Notes: a model not told the origin generated them from the sequence alone. A stretch of DNA of 64,000 nt from Cercophora sp. LCS_1 (GCA_036250225.1 JAPZLL010000003.1:372001-436000), one strand, 5' to 3'; shown: positions 9,970-22,736, numbered from the stretch's first letter. Numbers and translations are program-made.

Positions 9970-12136
9970 ATGATGCGGCGACATCCAGTGCTCGCCGCCT
10001 TGGCGGGCCTCGTCACAATTGCTCATGCCGCAACTGTCACATACGACTTTGACATCTCCTGGGTACGAGCAAATCCGGATGGGATGGCCGATCGTCCAAC
10101 GATTGGAATCAATGGCGAATGGCCCATTCCGAAAATACAGGCCGACGTTGGGGATCGCATCATCGTCAACGTCTTGAACTCTCTCGGGAACCAGACCACG
10201 TCGCTTCATTTTCATGGCTTGTTTCAAAATGGCACAACGCACATGGACGGTCCTTCTCAGTCTACTCAGTGCCCAATTCCGCCGGGAGGACGATTTACGT
10301 ATAACTTCACGGTTGAACAACCAGGCACATACTGGTACCATTCACACACCCACGGCCAATACCCTGACGGTCTTCGAGGACCACTTATCATCAATGATCC
10401 CGAGTCCCCGTTCAAGGACATGTACCAAGAGGAGATTGTCTTGACAGTTTCGGACTGGTACCATGACGAGATGCCGGGCTTGATTTCGTTTTTCATGAGC
10501 AGGGTCAACCCAACTGGCGCTGAGCCGGTGCCTCAGTCAGCGCTCCTGAACGAAACGCAGAATCTGACCATCGCCTTGGAGCCCGGGAAAACGTACCTGT
10601 TCCGGACCATCAACATCGGTGCCTTTGCCGGGCAGTATCTCTGGTTTGAGGGCCACAACATGACCATACTCGAAGTGGATGGGGTCTACACACAGCCTGC
10701 AGAGGCCAGCATGATCTACCTCGCTGCCGCCCAGCGTTGCAGCTTCCTCATCACTGCAAAGGGAGATACCTCTGAAAACTTTCCAATTATGGCGAGCATG
10801 GATACAGTGCGTTCCCTTCTGTCTTGTCTGTCGTTTTGACGCTGACCAACGACCTAGGACCTCTTTGACAAACTGCCATCCGACTTGAACTGGAACGTGA
10901 CGGGCTGGCTCGTTTACGATTCCAGCAAGCCTCTCCCTCCGCCCGCTGTCATCTACGACCCCTTTGAGCCATTCGATGATATGACTCTTGTCCCATGGGA
11001 CAACCATACAATCTATACTTCGCCCGATGTTTCTATCTCGCTTGATGTCATCATGGACAACCTCGGTGACGGCGCCAACTAGTTTGTGCCTCTTTGCTTC
11101 TCCTTTCTGCCATTTGCTAATGTCTGGTGCCTGCAGCGCTTTCTTTAATAACATCACGTTCACCTCGCCAAAAGTTCCAACCCTATACACGGCTCTCACG
11201 TCGGGCGAATTAGCCACAAACCCTCTGGTCTATGGCGAATACACCCACCCCTATGTTCTTGAGCGTGGCCAAGTCGTCGAAATTGTGCTCAACAACATCG
11301 ACCCTGGAAAACACCCATTTCACTTACATGTCAGCCCCCATCTGCCCGTAGTAGACATGAATCTCGACTGATATTAGTAGGGTCATCACTTTCAAACTGT
11401 CTGGCGCAGTGAGGAGGAGGCCGGGCCGTTTGCCGACTCCGGGGTCACCGAGGACCAGTTTGTTCAAGTACCAATGCGGCGGGATACTGTGGTGTTGAAA
11501 CCAAATGGTAACCTAGTAATGAGGTTCCGGGCTGACAATCCGGGTTCGCACCATAAAACCCCGTTTGAATCAAGTCATGCTAACCATGCTAGGTGTTTGG
11601 CTATTCCACTGCCATCTCGAGTGGCACGTCCAGTCTGGACTGGTGACTACATTTGTTGAGGCCCCATTGGACTTGCAGAAGACGGTCCAAATCCCCGATG
11701 ATCACTACGTAGCCTGTAGCCAGGCGGCTATACCAACAAAAGGGAATGCCGCGGCGAATGATGCGGATTTCTTGGATTTGACGGGCCAAAATGCGCCGCC
11801 GGATCCTTTGCCAGCTGGGTGTGTTCTCTCCCCCCCCCTCCCCCTTCGAAGTTCCATTGAAGATTAACGCTGACCACCTCTCACAGATTTACCGCTCGCG
11901 GTATCGTAGCCCTGGTATTCAGCTGCATAAGTGGAATCATTGGTGTAGCCGTCATTGCATGGTATGGGTTCGCGGATGTCCAGGAACCCGCGGCAGGGGT
12001 CCCCGCTGGACAATCCAACAAGGGGGAAGAGCCGGCTATGGTGTCGTCTGGAGATGAGAGCGCGCCAGCTACCACCTCCCCAAGAGGCAACGGAGCAACG
12101 GATGAGATATTACCCTCTGGTGGTGGAGGACGGTAA
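9970..12136 (+). CDS. FET3: multicopper ferroxidase FET3
   Basis: Cell-surface ferroxidase that oxidises Fe2+ and hands Fe3+ to Ftr1. Exons are 9970-10806, 10858-11081, 11137-11329, 11381-11543, 11593-11818 and 11887-12136, which join in frame to 630 residues; introns are 49-68 bp. The start at 9970 gives a signal peptide ending IAHA; the upstream in-frame ATG at 9907 would bury it. All four copper-ligand blocks are present: HFHG (80-83), HSHTHG (124-129), HPFHLHG (413-419) and HCHLEWH (478-484). Many N-glycosylation sequons occur. A single membrane helix (about 553-575) and a short acidic cytosolic tail distinguish it from secreted laccases and fit Fet3. It is divergent from FTR1. Confidence 0.93.
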
Positions 12137-13051
12137 CTTGATTATCTCACGGTCGCCGGGGATAGAATAGCAGTCCGAGCTAAGATTACGTGATATAGTT
12201 AAGCAGGTTTCCGACTCGGTTTCTTTGTTGAGCTATGTTTAATCATTCATCTCAATGGTGCCTTGTTCACTGTTGTTCTCATGAGGCCGAACGCTTCTCC
12301 CAGCCTTGTCAGTCTTGTCATTGTATCCTGTATGTGTGTACGCGGTGCAGTAGCAGGATAAGATCACTTCATTCAACCGACTGGCGCGTATATAAACTCG
12401 CTTTGACAACGGGTGAACGGGTCTGGTTCGTTCATCAAACCGGCGCCATCAATAAGAAGTACGGGGTGCAAGGTGTCAACTACTGATGTAGTTCCTTCTT
12501 GATGTAGTTTCCCGGGCCGAGGTTCAACACGGATCCCCGTTTGCTGTCGTGGTATGTTGACATTCCCTTTTTCTTTTTTTGGCGGCGGAAGGATACCGCC
12601 TTGACGGGCTCCAATGCTAACTTACTCAAAGCACCCGAAACTCTGTAACGGCGGAAGAGACCTGCGGACTTTATTGCTGGATTGCCTCACTTGGGAAAAT
12701 GCAAAGGATGAAAGTAGACCAACTCCAAATACGCTCGCCAAGTCGTAAGCTACATCATAAAAGAGAAAAAAGGAATCACATGTTTCTTGTGCCCGTTTAA
12801 ACTCCTCGTGTTCTTTGAGACTTTCGCTTCCAGGTTTGGGAATCAAATGACGACATAACACCCATTGGACCTTTACATAGTCAACTATGCCAGAAAACAA
12901 AAGAATCAGACGTCCTCCCGTGCCTTGGTAGATAGGCAGATAGCCAAGCCAAACATCACATCATGCGTCATTCACTCCATGCATGCTCCCCTCGCCCTTT
13001 CCACTCCCCAAATAACCAGAACAAACAAACAACCAAAACTTTTGTCCACAT
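12137..13051. other. convergent 3' flanks
   Basis: This lies between the 3' ends of FET3 (plus) and the zinc-cluster gene (minus). No supported gene; likely untranslated tails and terminators. Confidence 0.5.
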
Positions 13052-15668
13052 TCAAAACGGGGTATAGTGATTCAGTAAACTCCAGACGCTGTCATTCCCA
13101 AAATCACCCTCAAACTGAAACCCAGACCCCCCTTGCTGCTGTACCGGCTGCTGCCCACCCAACAAGCTGCCGCCTCCGTTTGGGCTATGCAGGCCTGACA
13201 TATCCAAATCCCACGCCGAAGACGGGAGGATCGCGGAACTGGTATCTCTCAACCCAAGATCAAGATTGTTATAAACCAAATCACTCGTGGCGTATATCGG
13301 CGCCAGACTTGCCCAATCAAAATCGCTGGGCAAACTCCAGTCAAAGGCCCCGCTGCTCGGCTGGGCGGCCGCTGCAGCTGAGACGGCCTCGGCGGATGCA
13401 AACATGTCGCCTCCCACTGATGGAGTGAATGTGCTGTTGGATGAGATGCTTCCCCCACCGTTGGCGAGTGTAGCGCCCTCGCTAAGCTCGGGTGAGAGCG
13501 TGTCGGTGCCCATGTCCGAACGATACTCGGGAGGTGAGTCGGTGAACGGGAACGGGGAGAGCGAAGTCGATGTCACCGGGGGCACAGGGTTTGAAAGCAT
13601 GGCCTTGGCGGCTTGAGGTGAGATGCCCAGTGATTTTTTGAGACGCATAAAGATGGCTCGGAGGACACCTAGAGCCGCTTTGGCGAGGGCGTTACGCTCT
13701 GACATGGCCTCAAAACGCTCGACAGCCCACTGGAAGTGCTGAAGAGCGTTGTGGACAAGCTCGGTATGTTCCTTGGGGAACAGGATGTAGATGGACGCCA
13801 TTAGGACGATGGCGTCAAAGGTGCCAAAGAAGAGAGAAAACCTACGAAACATGTTAGTGCGGACGGGAGTCGCGAGGGAAGCAAACGCACGTCTTGTATT
13901 GCTGTGGTTTCAGAGATTGGAAATGTAAACGTTGCGCATGGAGCATATTGAGGCTAGCACGTAAAGCCGCCGTTCGGCTTTTCGGACGGGTGAAGATATA
14001 GGGTCGATGCAGTGCCATAAAGTTGAAGCTCATGAGCTGCGGCAGGGTAGCTCTGACAAAAGGGATCCAGTAACAATCTGGGTGGTCGTCGAATCTTGTG
14101 TCGGGATTCTCGAGACGGAAATATGGGGGTGTCTGCGCTTCGACATCGAGCAATTGCTGATGGAGTGCATCGACTTTGGAGAAATCCTTTGGACACGCGC
14201 CCTCTTTTTCCAGTTCGACAATGTGGCGAAGGGGAACCATGACGTGATATGCCCAGATAGCTCGCGTGAGCGGCGTTGGTGGGTCATTCTCACTGCGAGG
14301 CAGGACGGGCGTTTTGGATCTGTCTTTCGGTGTTGGTGCGTCCACGGGCAACGTTGGGGATGCCATGCCGACACTGATGGAGATAGGGCGACCAAGCACA
14401 ACGCCAGTGTGAACATCCCAGCCAACCAAGATCATCCAAAGCCTGCGGCGACGTTGTATTTCCCATTGGTTCTCAAGAACGGCAGCTGGGTCATCACTCT
14501 TTGGTTTAGGGTCCAGGCTATCCCGATGGAGGCCAATCTCCTGAGCATCCCTTATTGCGGAACCGATAGCGTGCCACTTGTAACAGTCAGCGATAAACCT
14601 CGACTTCAACATCCAAATCGCAACTTACCGCTTCTGTGACTAGGGCGACATATTTGAGAAATGATGCTCGGAGAAAGCCTGTCAATACCGTCGTGATGGA
14701 CATTTGCCGCTTTCCTAGCAGTGAGAGGATCGCCACTCCACTTTCGCTGTAATCCATGGCCAGATCCTCGAATGTCATGCCGCCAGCGTACTTGAGGGAG
14801 TCGAAAGTCGGATCAGACCCCGATGGAAGCACCAGCAGCGCTGTGGCTATTGTTTGGAACAGCATGGCAGGGAAGGCCCTTAGGTCGGGCGACAGGGCAT
14901 GCGGGCCACCAGTGGTCAACAGGTTAAAAGGCAACCGATACCACTCAGCCAACTGCTTGTCAAACACATCCCGGTCTAACCCGTAGTACTGCCAGTTGAA
15001 GCTGCGAAAGTAAATATCCACCAACTTGTCAATGAAGGTGCGGGCTGGCAACTGGCGGATGAGACTCTTGTACCGCTCCCGCGTGTTGAACGACTCATTG
15101 TGGCTCGAGTCTGGGTTGAGCTTGGACAGTGATTCATTGGGGTCGGCGCCTTCAATCTTCTTGAGAAAACCTAGGGTGGAGGCCCCGGTCTGAGAGTATC
15201 CAAAGTTGGCCACCTTGTTGGGTATGCTGTCCAAGGGTTCCGCATCCGGAAGACCTGCTCCTGCGTTGCTCAATTGTCTCCTGTGCTCTTTGGCGGTTGG
15301 CGCCCCTGTTTCGTACCGACATGCGCTCTCCTTGCTTCGGCTGATACAGTTCGTACATGGTAGTTTTCGATCGCACTACAGACGAGACTTGCGTAAGCTG
15401 ATGTCTTTCATGGGTCACGGGGAGGGGAGGCATGGTGTGTGGCATGGTACTTTTTGCTTTCTGCGATGACCTGGGCAACGGTTAGCCTTGATGTGGCCCT
15501 GGCAGCAGACAGATCATGCCTACATTCTGTGCACGAAATCACAGTCCTCCTTCGCTTTCGTGGCGGTTTTTTGGGTTGCGGCTCCGCAATGTTGTCATCG
15601 ACAGCCCCGTTTAGCTCGGTCTTGAAAGCCTCACCCGGGGGGCTTTCGTCCGAGCTCGGGGAAGACAT
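13052..15668 (-). CDS. Zn2Cys6 fungal transcription factor
   Basis: DNA-binding regulator of the binuclear zinc-cluster type. Exons are 15668-15524, 15470-15451, 15375-14629, 14576-13891 and 13841-13052, giving 795 residues. A basic stretch (KKPPRKRRR) precedes Cys46, 49, 56, 62, 65 and 74, matching C-x2-C-x6-C-x5-C-x2-C-x8-C. The 20-nt second exon encodes the HRRKQK between the second and third cysteines. The middle region (YKWHAIGSAIRDAQEIGLHRD, split by the third intron, then the RRRRLWMILVGWD type) is the fungal_trans domain. The C-terminus is Ser/Gly/Gln-rich and ends NHYTPF, a possible activation region. The start at 15668 is the first ATG before the basic region; an open frame extends to 15941 but reads like leader. 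Its target genes are unknown. Confidence 0.9.
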
Positions 15669-16194
15669 GGGAGCGTGGGCCAAGGAGCAGGGCAAAGACA
15701 GGCAGAAAAGCTTGGGAAGAGCTGCGCTACACGGGAGTTTGGTGAAGAAGAGGCCGTCCGTCGGGGTACCTTGTCGCGGGGAGGTGCACGGAATGGAGCT
15801 GCAGAGAAATGCTGCCAATTGGATGTCTGGTGTGTAATCAAGAGGCACGACGGGTAGGTAGCTCGCGATGTCTTGTAAGCGGCGAAAAGTGGGGGAGAAG
15901 CATGGCCATCGAGCACGCCAGAGCTCACCCCACGTTGCCAAGCGCTCAGCGAGCCCCAGCGTCCAACGGGGAGAGCCTGTCAGTGCTAAGCTCCGCTAAC
16001 TCCGGAGGAGTCTCTTGCGACATCGCCCTGGCACTGTGCAAGCATGTGTATTTTGAACCAAATTATATGAAGCAGATGCATGTTAGAACCTATTGCCGCC
16101 GGACGCGCTTGCCAAGCCCTGTTCCTGCGCCTCCAGTGCCATTCCAACCTTTCTTTGCCTTTTGAGTTACACGGCTTGAGTCCTACACTTTTGC
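15669..16194. other. promoter of the zinc-cluster gene
   Basis: This lies between the decarboxylase stop and the transcription-factor start, both on the minus strand. Part of it is an open frame extending the factor upstream, which I read as 5' leader. No other gene is seen. Confidence 0.45.
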
Positions 16195-17301
16195 TCACCC
16201 CGCCCGCGACAGGTATGCCTTCCACGCCTTCTTCCTGTACCGCTCAGCTTCTGACGGCGGATCTGCGGCTGAGATGATACCCCTCCCTACTATCACAATG
16301 TCGGTGCCCTTGATATTGATGAGCTTTGCTGGCGTGTTGTACTGCTGCCCGAGACCATCACCCTCAATGTGACCGTTCTCCTCCTCGCCCTCGGGCGGCA
16401 GTTTGCAGCCAGGCGTCATGTGGATGAAGTTGTCTTCGGGTGCCGAGTTCAGACTTTCCTGCGCCACGTACCCCATGACGAACTTGCTATACTCTCGCGC
16501 CGCCTCGACGCACGCCTGCGTGTACTCCTTGGTCATAAGACAGCCCTTTGTGGACATCTGGGCCAACAGAAGCAGCCCGCGATCCGTCGGCGCCTCCTCA
16601 ATGCCAGGAAACAGCGTCTCGTCTCCTTCTGAGATGCTCTTGGGCAACCGGGGTGAGCCGGCGGGCTCAAAGGACTGGGTGACAGTTGTGATGGACACAA
16701 TGCTACCCTTTCGGCCGTCGACGTCTCTGTGGTGTTGCTCCCTCGGGTCCAGCCGGCCAACCTCGTCTCCATTCTCTAGCCCATCGTCAAAGTGTTCTGA
16801 AACGGGCGTTCCAACGGTTACCGACGTCTTGACCTCGTAGTTGATGCGTTCCTTCCACTTTGCCGCCGCTTCCGCCATGGCCCTGACCATGTCTTTGCCG
16901 GCGTCGATGTTGGCGTTGGTGATGTGGGCCCAATCTATTATGCGAGCTGTGCCAGCTGTGTACTGCATCTGCACCGTCTTGCCAATGTCGACAAACTTCC
17001 TGTCCTCAAAGATGAGGAAGCCATGTTTCCTAGCCAGAGCCGCGAGTTTGGCTCCCGTGCCACTGACGGGATTGTAATCCCACCCGGAAATCAGATCATA
17101 GTGCGTCTTGAGAACAACTATCGACGGTCCAAGCTTGTCGGCAATCGAGAGTAGGTCCCGCGCTGTATGAACGTCGGCGCTCAAGCATAGGTTCGACGAC
17201 TTGAGTACCATAAGCCGGAAGAGGTAGCTGGTGAGGGGGTGGGTGGCTTGAGCCGCCCGCTCGGCGAACGGCGTTGCGAGGGTTGGGTGCCTATCCGACA
17301 T
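16195..17301 (-). CDS. pyr-4: orotidine-5'-phosphate decarboxylase
   Basis: Catalyses the last step of UMP synthesis, decarboxylating OMP in the cytosol. The 368-residue single-exon frame starts MSDRHPTL at 17301; an open frame continues upstream to 17586 but lacks family similarity. The signature FEDRKFVDIGKT (residues 98-109) carries the catalytic Asp-Lys pair, preceded by the substrate region KTHYDLISGWD. A linker of about 100 residues (EHFDDGLENGD to EAPTDRG) interrupts the barrel; this insertion is usual in filamentous ascomycetes and accounts for the length compared with about 267 in yeast. The C-terminal phosphate-binding segment DIVIVGRGI is intact. Named after the Neurospora gene. 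Confidence 0.95.
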   Translation of the reverse strand: MSDRHPTLATPFAERAAQATHPLTSYLFRLMVLKSSNLCLSADVHTARDLLSIADKLGPSIVVLKTHYDLISGWDYNPVSGTGAKLAALARKHGFLIFEDRKFVDIGKTVQMQYTAGTARIIDWAHITNANIDAGKDMVRAMAEAAAKWKERINYEVKTSVTVGTPVSEHFDDGLENGDEVGRLDPREQHHRDVDGRKGSIVSITTVTQSFEPAGSPRLPKSISEGDETLFPGIEEAPTDRGLLLLAQMSTKGCLMTKEYTQACVEAAREYSKFVMGYVAQESLNSAPEDNFIHMTPGCKLPPEGEEENGHIEGDGLGQQYNTPAKLINIKGTDIVIVGRGIISAADPPSEAERYRKKAWKAYLSRAG

Positions 17302-20056
17302 CTTGCTACGTAGCCACCTTGAAAAAGTCGCCGTGGACGTGGACTGAGAAACGGTAACGTTGTGTAGCGCTGGGGCCGGGCAGCGAAGTGGATACCGGTG
17401 CACGGAATCGCTCAGAACTGGGGTGACCGTCCGGCGTGTTGCAGGTATCGAGCAAGGTCGGTCGTGTGTAACTTGTTCTCCTGAAGTTGTGGGACCTAGC
17501 ACGAAGTGACGGCGGCGGGGGAGGAATGGCCGAAGTTTCCGTGAGGGACGAAGTAACGATAAAATATCTGAAGGAGCGTGGGGCACCGGGCGCCTCGAGG
17601 ATTTCTTATATCGACGAGTGACGAGTCAAGGGGGCAGGTTGGTGGATGTTGGCGCGAGACAACGGCCCTAGTCGGGACTGCAAAACTTCAGACGGAAAGC
17701 GGGAGGGTCGACAAGTGTGCGAGGGGAGGGCTGTCCTGCTGGGATGCCGGCACACAGAAAAGGCTTGGCGGCGAATCAGGTCGGACGGATGGGCAATGCA
17801 ATGCACGACGCAGTTGGACGCAGCAGCGCGACAGCGCAGCCAGGTTTGTCTGTGCCGAGATGCAAGGGATCTTTCCGGTCTAAGGGGGACGAGGAAAGCG
17901 AAATCGCAGCACTGATGGAGCACGAAGAGGCTGTCGCGCTCTGAGGGGTCAGCTACCAATTGCGTGTCGTATGGATGCGGATCATAGCGAACCACCACAG
18001 GGCCGGTGGGACGTCCCGTCAAATTTGGTTCCAGGCCATGATCAAGGCCGGCGCCGACCCACCAGGCCAGCCGGCGCCGACATTTCGAGGCTGGATGGCG
18101 GGACCTAGCGAGACCCTTGCCGTCTTTGCCCCTCTTTGCCCCTCTCAAGCTTGAGCCCTGTCTCGCCTGCCGTTTTCAACCAGGTTGTCTCGCGATGGAC
18201 GCACGGGCCGACAACGACTTCGATGTCACTCTTTCATCGCAACCTCCACTCCTGGCTATATTTCTAGCTTGCGTGAGTACTTCGGATACGTGGTTGTTCT
18301 TGTTCTGACAGATCGTACCGTGTCAAATCACTGGCCGCCTACCAATGGGCCGGTCAGCCCCTCCCAGGCATGGACGGCGGGACGGTCCTTTTTTCATTGG
18401 GCGGGGGAAGCTCCGTCGCTTCGACATATGCATATGACGAAACAGGATTGCGCCTGACCTGTCGCCTGCCACTTTGGTCATGCTCTTTGTTGCGAGGTTG
18501 GAGGTGGGAAGTCCCGTCGGGCAGCCCAGATTTTCCAGGTTGTTCTCGGAGGCTGGAGAAGTTCGGAATGTTGGAGTCCTAGAGACCGAGCCAAGGCATC
18601 TCAACAAGCCCAGGTAGAGATTCAAATCAGTTCTACGGATGTCACTCTGTCGCTTGGATGGAGCATGTCAGAACCCAGTCTCTCGTTTGCGTTCAGACGT
18701 GTCGCTATATGACAGCTCGAAACTCTTGTCGAGAATTGAGACGGGAGTGTCCTCAATGTGTCCATGCAGTTGCCGCTTCTGGGAAACTAGCTGCAGCCCC
18801 TTCAGCGCGAGATCCCAGTCGAGGTGTTGAAGCCCGCGTCTATCATGTGCCCAAGCTCCTCGTAGGTTCCCGTTTGCGTGTCACTTATCTTCCAAGGTGG
18901 TGACCAATAGTTGACAACCCGGGAGCAGGTATTCTTTGCTTTCCTACATGACAAATTACTCGAGCATGAGATCCTCACCGCGGAACGGAGCGGATCGACA
19001 AAGTCTAGCAATCATAACGGTAACTTGGAACGTCCCCGGATTTCATTCTGTGGTGAGAATCCGCCTGGCTTCCCCCCTCAAGCTTTCCTCCCCCGCTTTC
19101 AATTTTAAAACGCCGCGTGTCTGCGAAGTTTGGGGAGGGACCATCGTTCGAGCCGGGTTTGAGATGGGCGCGCGCATCGAGATTTTCGTTATTCTTCAGA
19201 TACGACTTATCTTCAGGAGATGATTCGAGTCCCTTTCGAGCGCAGGATTAGTCTCAGGTGGCTAGAGCCCCTGGAAGTCCGGTGTGGGATCGGTGTGTCT
19301 CGAACGCGGCCGCTGCCGAAAGAGAATCGACACCGACTGTCTGGAGAGCATTCGGCCCCACCTCGCCCGCTGGGCTCGAAATCCTGTGGCAACCCCGCCA
19401 AGCCTCACAAAGTGGGTGAACAAAAAATATCCAGCCCACCCAACTGACTACCTGTATCTACTAACAAAAGCATCCCAATGTGTTAACTCGGGCATTAAAG
19501 TTGGCCAAAGCAGCCCAAACTTCAGCTTAGGAGCTGGAGAATTTCTCTCTTGGATACTGAAAGCTGGACCAATGCCTTCTTGGCTTGGTCAGGGAACCCC
19601 TTTTTTGTCTCTAGCCCGGTTCCTGGCCCGCTCGCCTATCGATACCAATATGAGGGACCCGCTCTTTTTTTGCGCCAAAAGCCGTCATTGCCAGACGCGT
19701 TATCAATTAGCATTTGGGATCCGCCAAGACATTGATCAACTTCTCCGGAGGATCCGAAAGCCTTTGCGACCTATCCTCCTGTCGCCAGATCACTCTCCAT
19801 CCCCTTATTCCACATCGGTGTATCGAACGGCCTCAACGCCTTTCTCGATCTCGAAACCCACTCCTTAGCTCGAGCCACCAAAGAAGAACCACGTTGCAAT
19901 TTACGGGATCCAGGTGGTTCGGATTACCGTTGTCAACCATCGCAATCGAGACGAGACACGAGTCACGAGAACGAGACACGGTCCCGATATCCGGGAGATA
20001 CAACACCGGACCATCCTCACATCGGTGAAGGCGTTAGTTCAACATACCAAGATACC
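17302..20056. other. 2.75-kb gap between divergent genes
   Basis: This separates the decarboxylase (minus) from phosphatidylinositol synthase (plus). Overlapping open frames up to 194 codons occur but are rich in chance-type composition and lack domains. It is likely two promoters and long 5' leaders. Confidence 0.45.
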
Positions 20057-21105
20057 ATGGCGGGGACTAGGAGGCAAGCCAAGGCAGCGGCCGAAGCTGT
20101 TGCGCAGACCAGCAACGGTAACGGTAGTGCGCAAGTGGCGCCCAGGAGTGGTGTTGCGACAGAGGAAGTGTCCGAGAACATCTTTCTCTTTTGGCCCAAC
20201 ATTATCGGGTATTGGCGTATTGTCCTTGCCATCGGTGCTTTGTGGTATATGCCGCTGCACCCCCGAACCTGCAGTCTTCTATACAGTGTGAGCTGTCTGC
20301 TGGACGCACTTGATGGATACGCGGCCCGATATTTGAACCAGTCGACGAAATTCGGGGCTGTGCTTGACATGGTGACAGACCGATGCACGACATCCTGTTT
20401 GCTTGTGGGTGTTAAGATGCTGTCAAGACAAAAAAGGACTTACAGCTTACTCTTCTCAGGTGTTTCTGTCTTCTGCATTCCCAAAATGGGCCATTGTTTT
20501 CCAAGGGTTGATCTCTCTAGATTTCGCGAGCCACTACATGTAAGTGCGATGCTAGGCGGGAAGAAGGACCCACTGACCGTCATAGGCATATGTACGCGAC
20601 CCTTGCCATGGGAGGTTCCGATACCAGCCACAAGAATGTGGACAAATCACGCAGCATGATCCTCAACCTCTACTACACCAACAAGGTCTGTCGAGGCCGT
20701 TAGATCAGATCGGACCGAGTGCTGACTGCAGGTTAGACTGTGCTTTTCATCTGCTGCGCCCTCAACGAGGCCTTTTTCATTGCTTTGTATCTCCTTAGCT
20801 TTTCGTCGCCTCTCTTGAGCCCCAACTTGCTGAGTGCTGTACCCGACCACGCGGCCGAAGCCATTCACCGAGGAGCCGAGGTCAACTCGTCGCTGCTGAG
20901 CCACATCTTCACCAACCCCTACAGCGCTGGGGCTCTTGAGCTCGCTCGAGCGAACAAGATGGATAGCTTCTGGCCTTGGGTTTTTGCCGGTATCAGCTTC
21001 CCCGTCATGGCCCTCAAGCAGATCATCAATGTGGTTCAGCTTGTCAAGGCGAGTCGATGGTTGGCCGAGGGCGATGTTAAGGCCAGAAAGGCGAAGAAGG
21101 CATAA
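20057..21105 (+). CDS. PIS1: phosphatidylinositol synthase
   Basis: CDP-diacylglycerol:inositol 3-phosphatidyltransferase, which makes phosphatidylinositol in the endoplasmic reticulum. Exons are 20057-20404, 20460-20539, 20586-20685 and 20737-21105, joining to 298 residues with introns of 55, 46 and 51 bp. The CDP-alcohol phosphotransferase motif D-G-x2-A-R-x8-G-x3-D-x3-D is complete (D86, G87, A90, R91, G100, D104, D108). Several membrane helices follow, and the Lys-rich end KARKAKKA is consistent with an ER-retained protein. The N-terminal 40 residues are a low-complexity extension. The start follows a leader without an earlier in-frame ATG. Confidence 0.93.
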
Positions 21106-21394
21106 AAGCTTGCCACCATTCTCGGTCCAGCCGTTGAGCGAGGGGGTCTATCTTCACCTTGTGGCTACTCCCTCCTCGACAATATGGCCTCGACACTTAC
21201 CTACGTTACCTAATTGGGGGCTGTTCACGCGTCATCGGCTCCGGCACCATTCTTTATTCCCCGTTCCTTGGGTTGTGTACATATTACTTTTATACTGGCA
21301 TTGGTTATTGATTCATTTGATAGAGGCTGAAGATGGAGCGGAAGGGTGCTATGTTGCATGTGACCCGGCTGGGTCTGCTGGAGTTAAGGGAGGC

Positions 21395-21427
21395 GGTAGA
21401 ATCATCGGGGGTAGAATCATCGTCGGG
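21395..21427 (+). repeat. imperfect tandem repeat, 15-18 bp unit
   Basis: GGTAGAATCATCGGG is followed directly by GGTAGAATCATCGTCGGG, which differs by a 3-bp insertion. It lies 290 bp after the phosphatidylinositol synthase stop. Confidence 0.7.
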
Positions 21428-21514
21428 GGTAGTTTGATATACATCCTATGCTAAATCCGGTGTCGTCCTGTCACTGCAAAGAAATGAAGGGTTACGTGGT
21501 TGCGAACCCGAGCC

Positions 21515-21525
21515 AACCCTAACCC
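21515..21525 (-). repeat. telomere-type motif AACCCTAACCC
   Basis: This is the third of four interstitial copies in the window. It is about 1.2 kb upstream of the next gene start, so a promoter role is uncertain. Confidence 0.4.
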
Positions 21526-22736
21526 ATCAGAGACGCCCTGCCGGGATTGGCTTCTCTGCCCTTCACGTGCACACACAAGCCGCATGTCATCCGGAAAGGC
21601 TAGGAGGATCCGGTTTGGACTCCAGCAGTCTTCCTGTCGACATGGCAAATGTTTCTGATTCTTTGGGCCAATGCCAGGGGCACCCCGTTACCACGATCCT
21701 TTGTCTTGGTTCCGAAGTCTTTTTGGACGGCAAATGCCGCTGGGAGGGCGAGGCAGGTATTTGGCCGGGGTTTATGCTGAAACCCCAGGTTTCCCGAGAT
21801 AGTCATGTGCTTTGTAAGAAGGGTAGAGGTAGGCGCCAATTCCCACAGATTGAGGTGATCTACCGACAAGATGAGATTGAACCCAAAGCAGAATTGTAGG
21901 TGTGTGGTCGCTCCCCTTGCTCCAGGAACAGTGGCACCAACACATTGGGTGCCAGCCGGGTGCATGGCGCTAACGCAAGCCCTCAAGGCGGTGCCCCGCA
22001 GCTGAGACGGGACGGGAAGGCACCAATTTGGATGGGGCTTCGGGCTGGTTTGTGTCTTCGATCGAGAGCTCTCCTGCTGCTGCCATCTTGCACAGCACCA
22101 ATTAGTTCCGACCTTGGGACAGAAGAATTTGCCCTGTAAGGCCGCAGAGGTTCATTCTCCTTCGTGCTTTCTCGGTTTTCACCTTTTCACCAACAAAACC
22201 CAACCCTGTTTCATCTTCAGGGCGCGGTCTGTATCTGCACCTATAAGTTTGGCGACGGCACCTTCAACAAAGCGTTCCATAACGTCCTCCGAGAAAAGCG
22301 CTGCTGTCATGTGAAGTCGCAATTATCATCTAGCTCACAGGCTCAGAAGTGCGCCGCCAAACTACGCCAAAGGCTGAAGCAAACGGAGCAAACCAACGCG
22401 AAGCTTTCCCCAGCAGCCGCGCGGCTGCGTGAAACTGGGTTGCCTCTCCCAGTGCCCCAAGCCTCTAACCTTGCTTAGCCTTACCCCTCGATAGATATTC
22501 TTCCTGTTGTCATCCGATTTTCCGCATCACAGCACGTTCGATTCGCAAAACTTTTATCCCGGCTCCAAATTCGTTTTACGATTCTAAGCTGCCGAATCCA
22601 TAGGGCAGTAGCGATTACCCGAACAACGGGAAATGCAAAGCATCGACGCCTAAAGCTCTATCTCCATCCCACTACCAACAAGCCTTTCTAGCAACCACGC
22701 CCCGAAAGGTAATCCGCATTTAGCGGTATCTCGGCC

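Larger units (their letters stand above)
21106..22736. other. intergenic, no supported gene
   Basis: This lies between two plus-strand genes. It holds a short tandem repeat at 21395-21427 and an AACCCTAACCC motif at 21515-21525. The last 500 bp are probably promoter and leader of the zinc-finger gene. Confidence 0.45.

Noticed and set aside
11819..11886. Pyrimidine run suggesting a terminator or repeat inside FET3
   Set aside because: It is the polypyrimidine part of a normal 68-bp intron with donor GTGTGT and acceptor CACAG.
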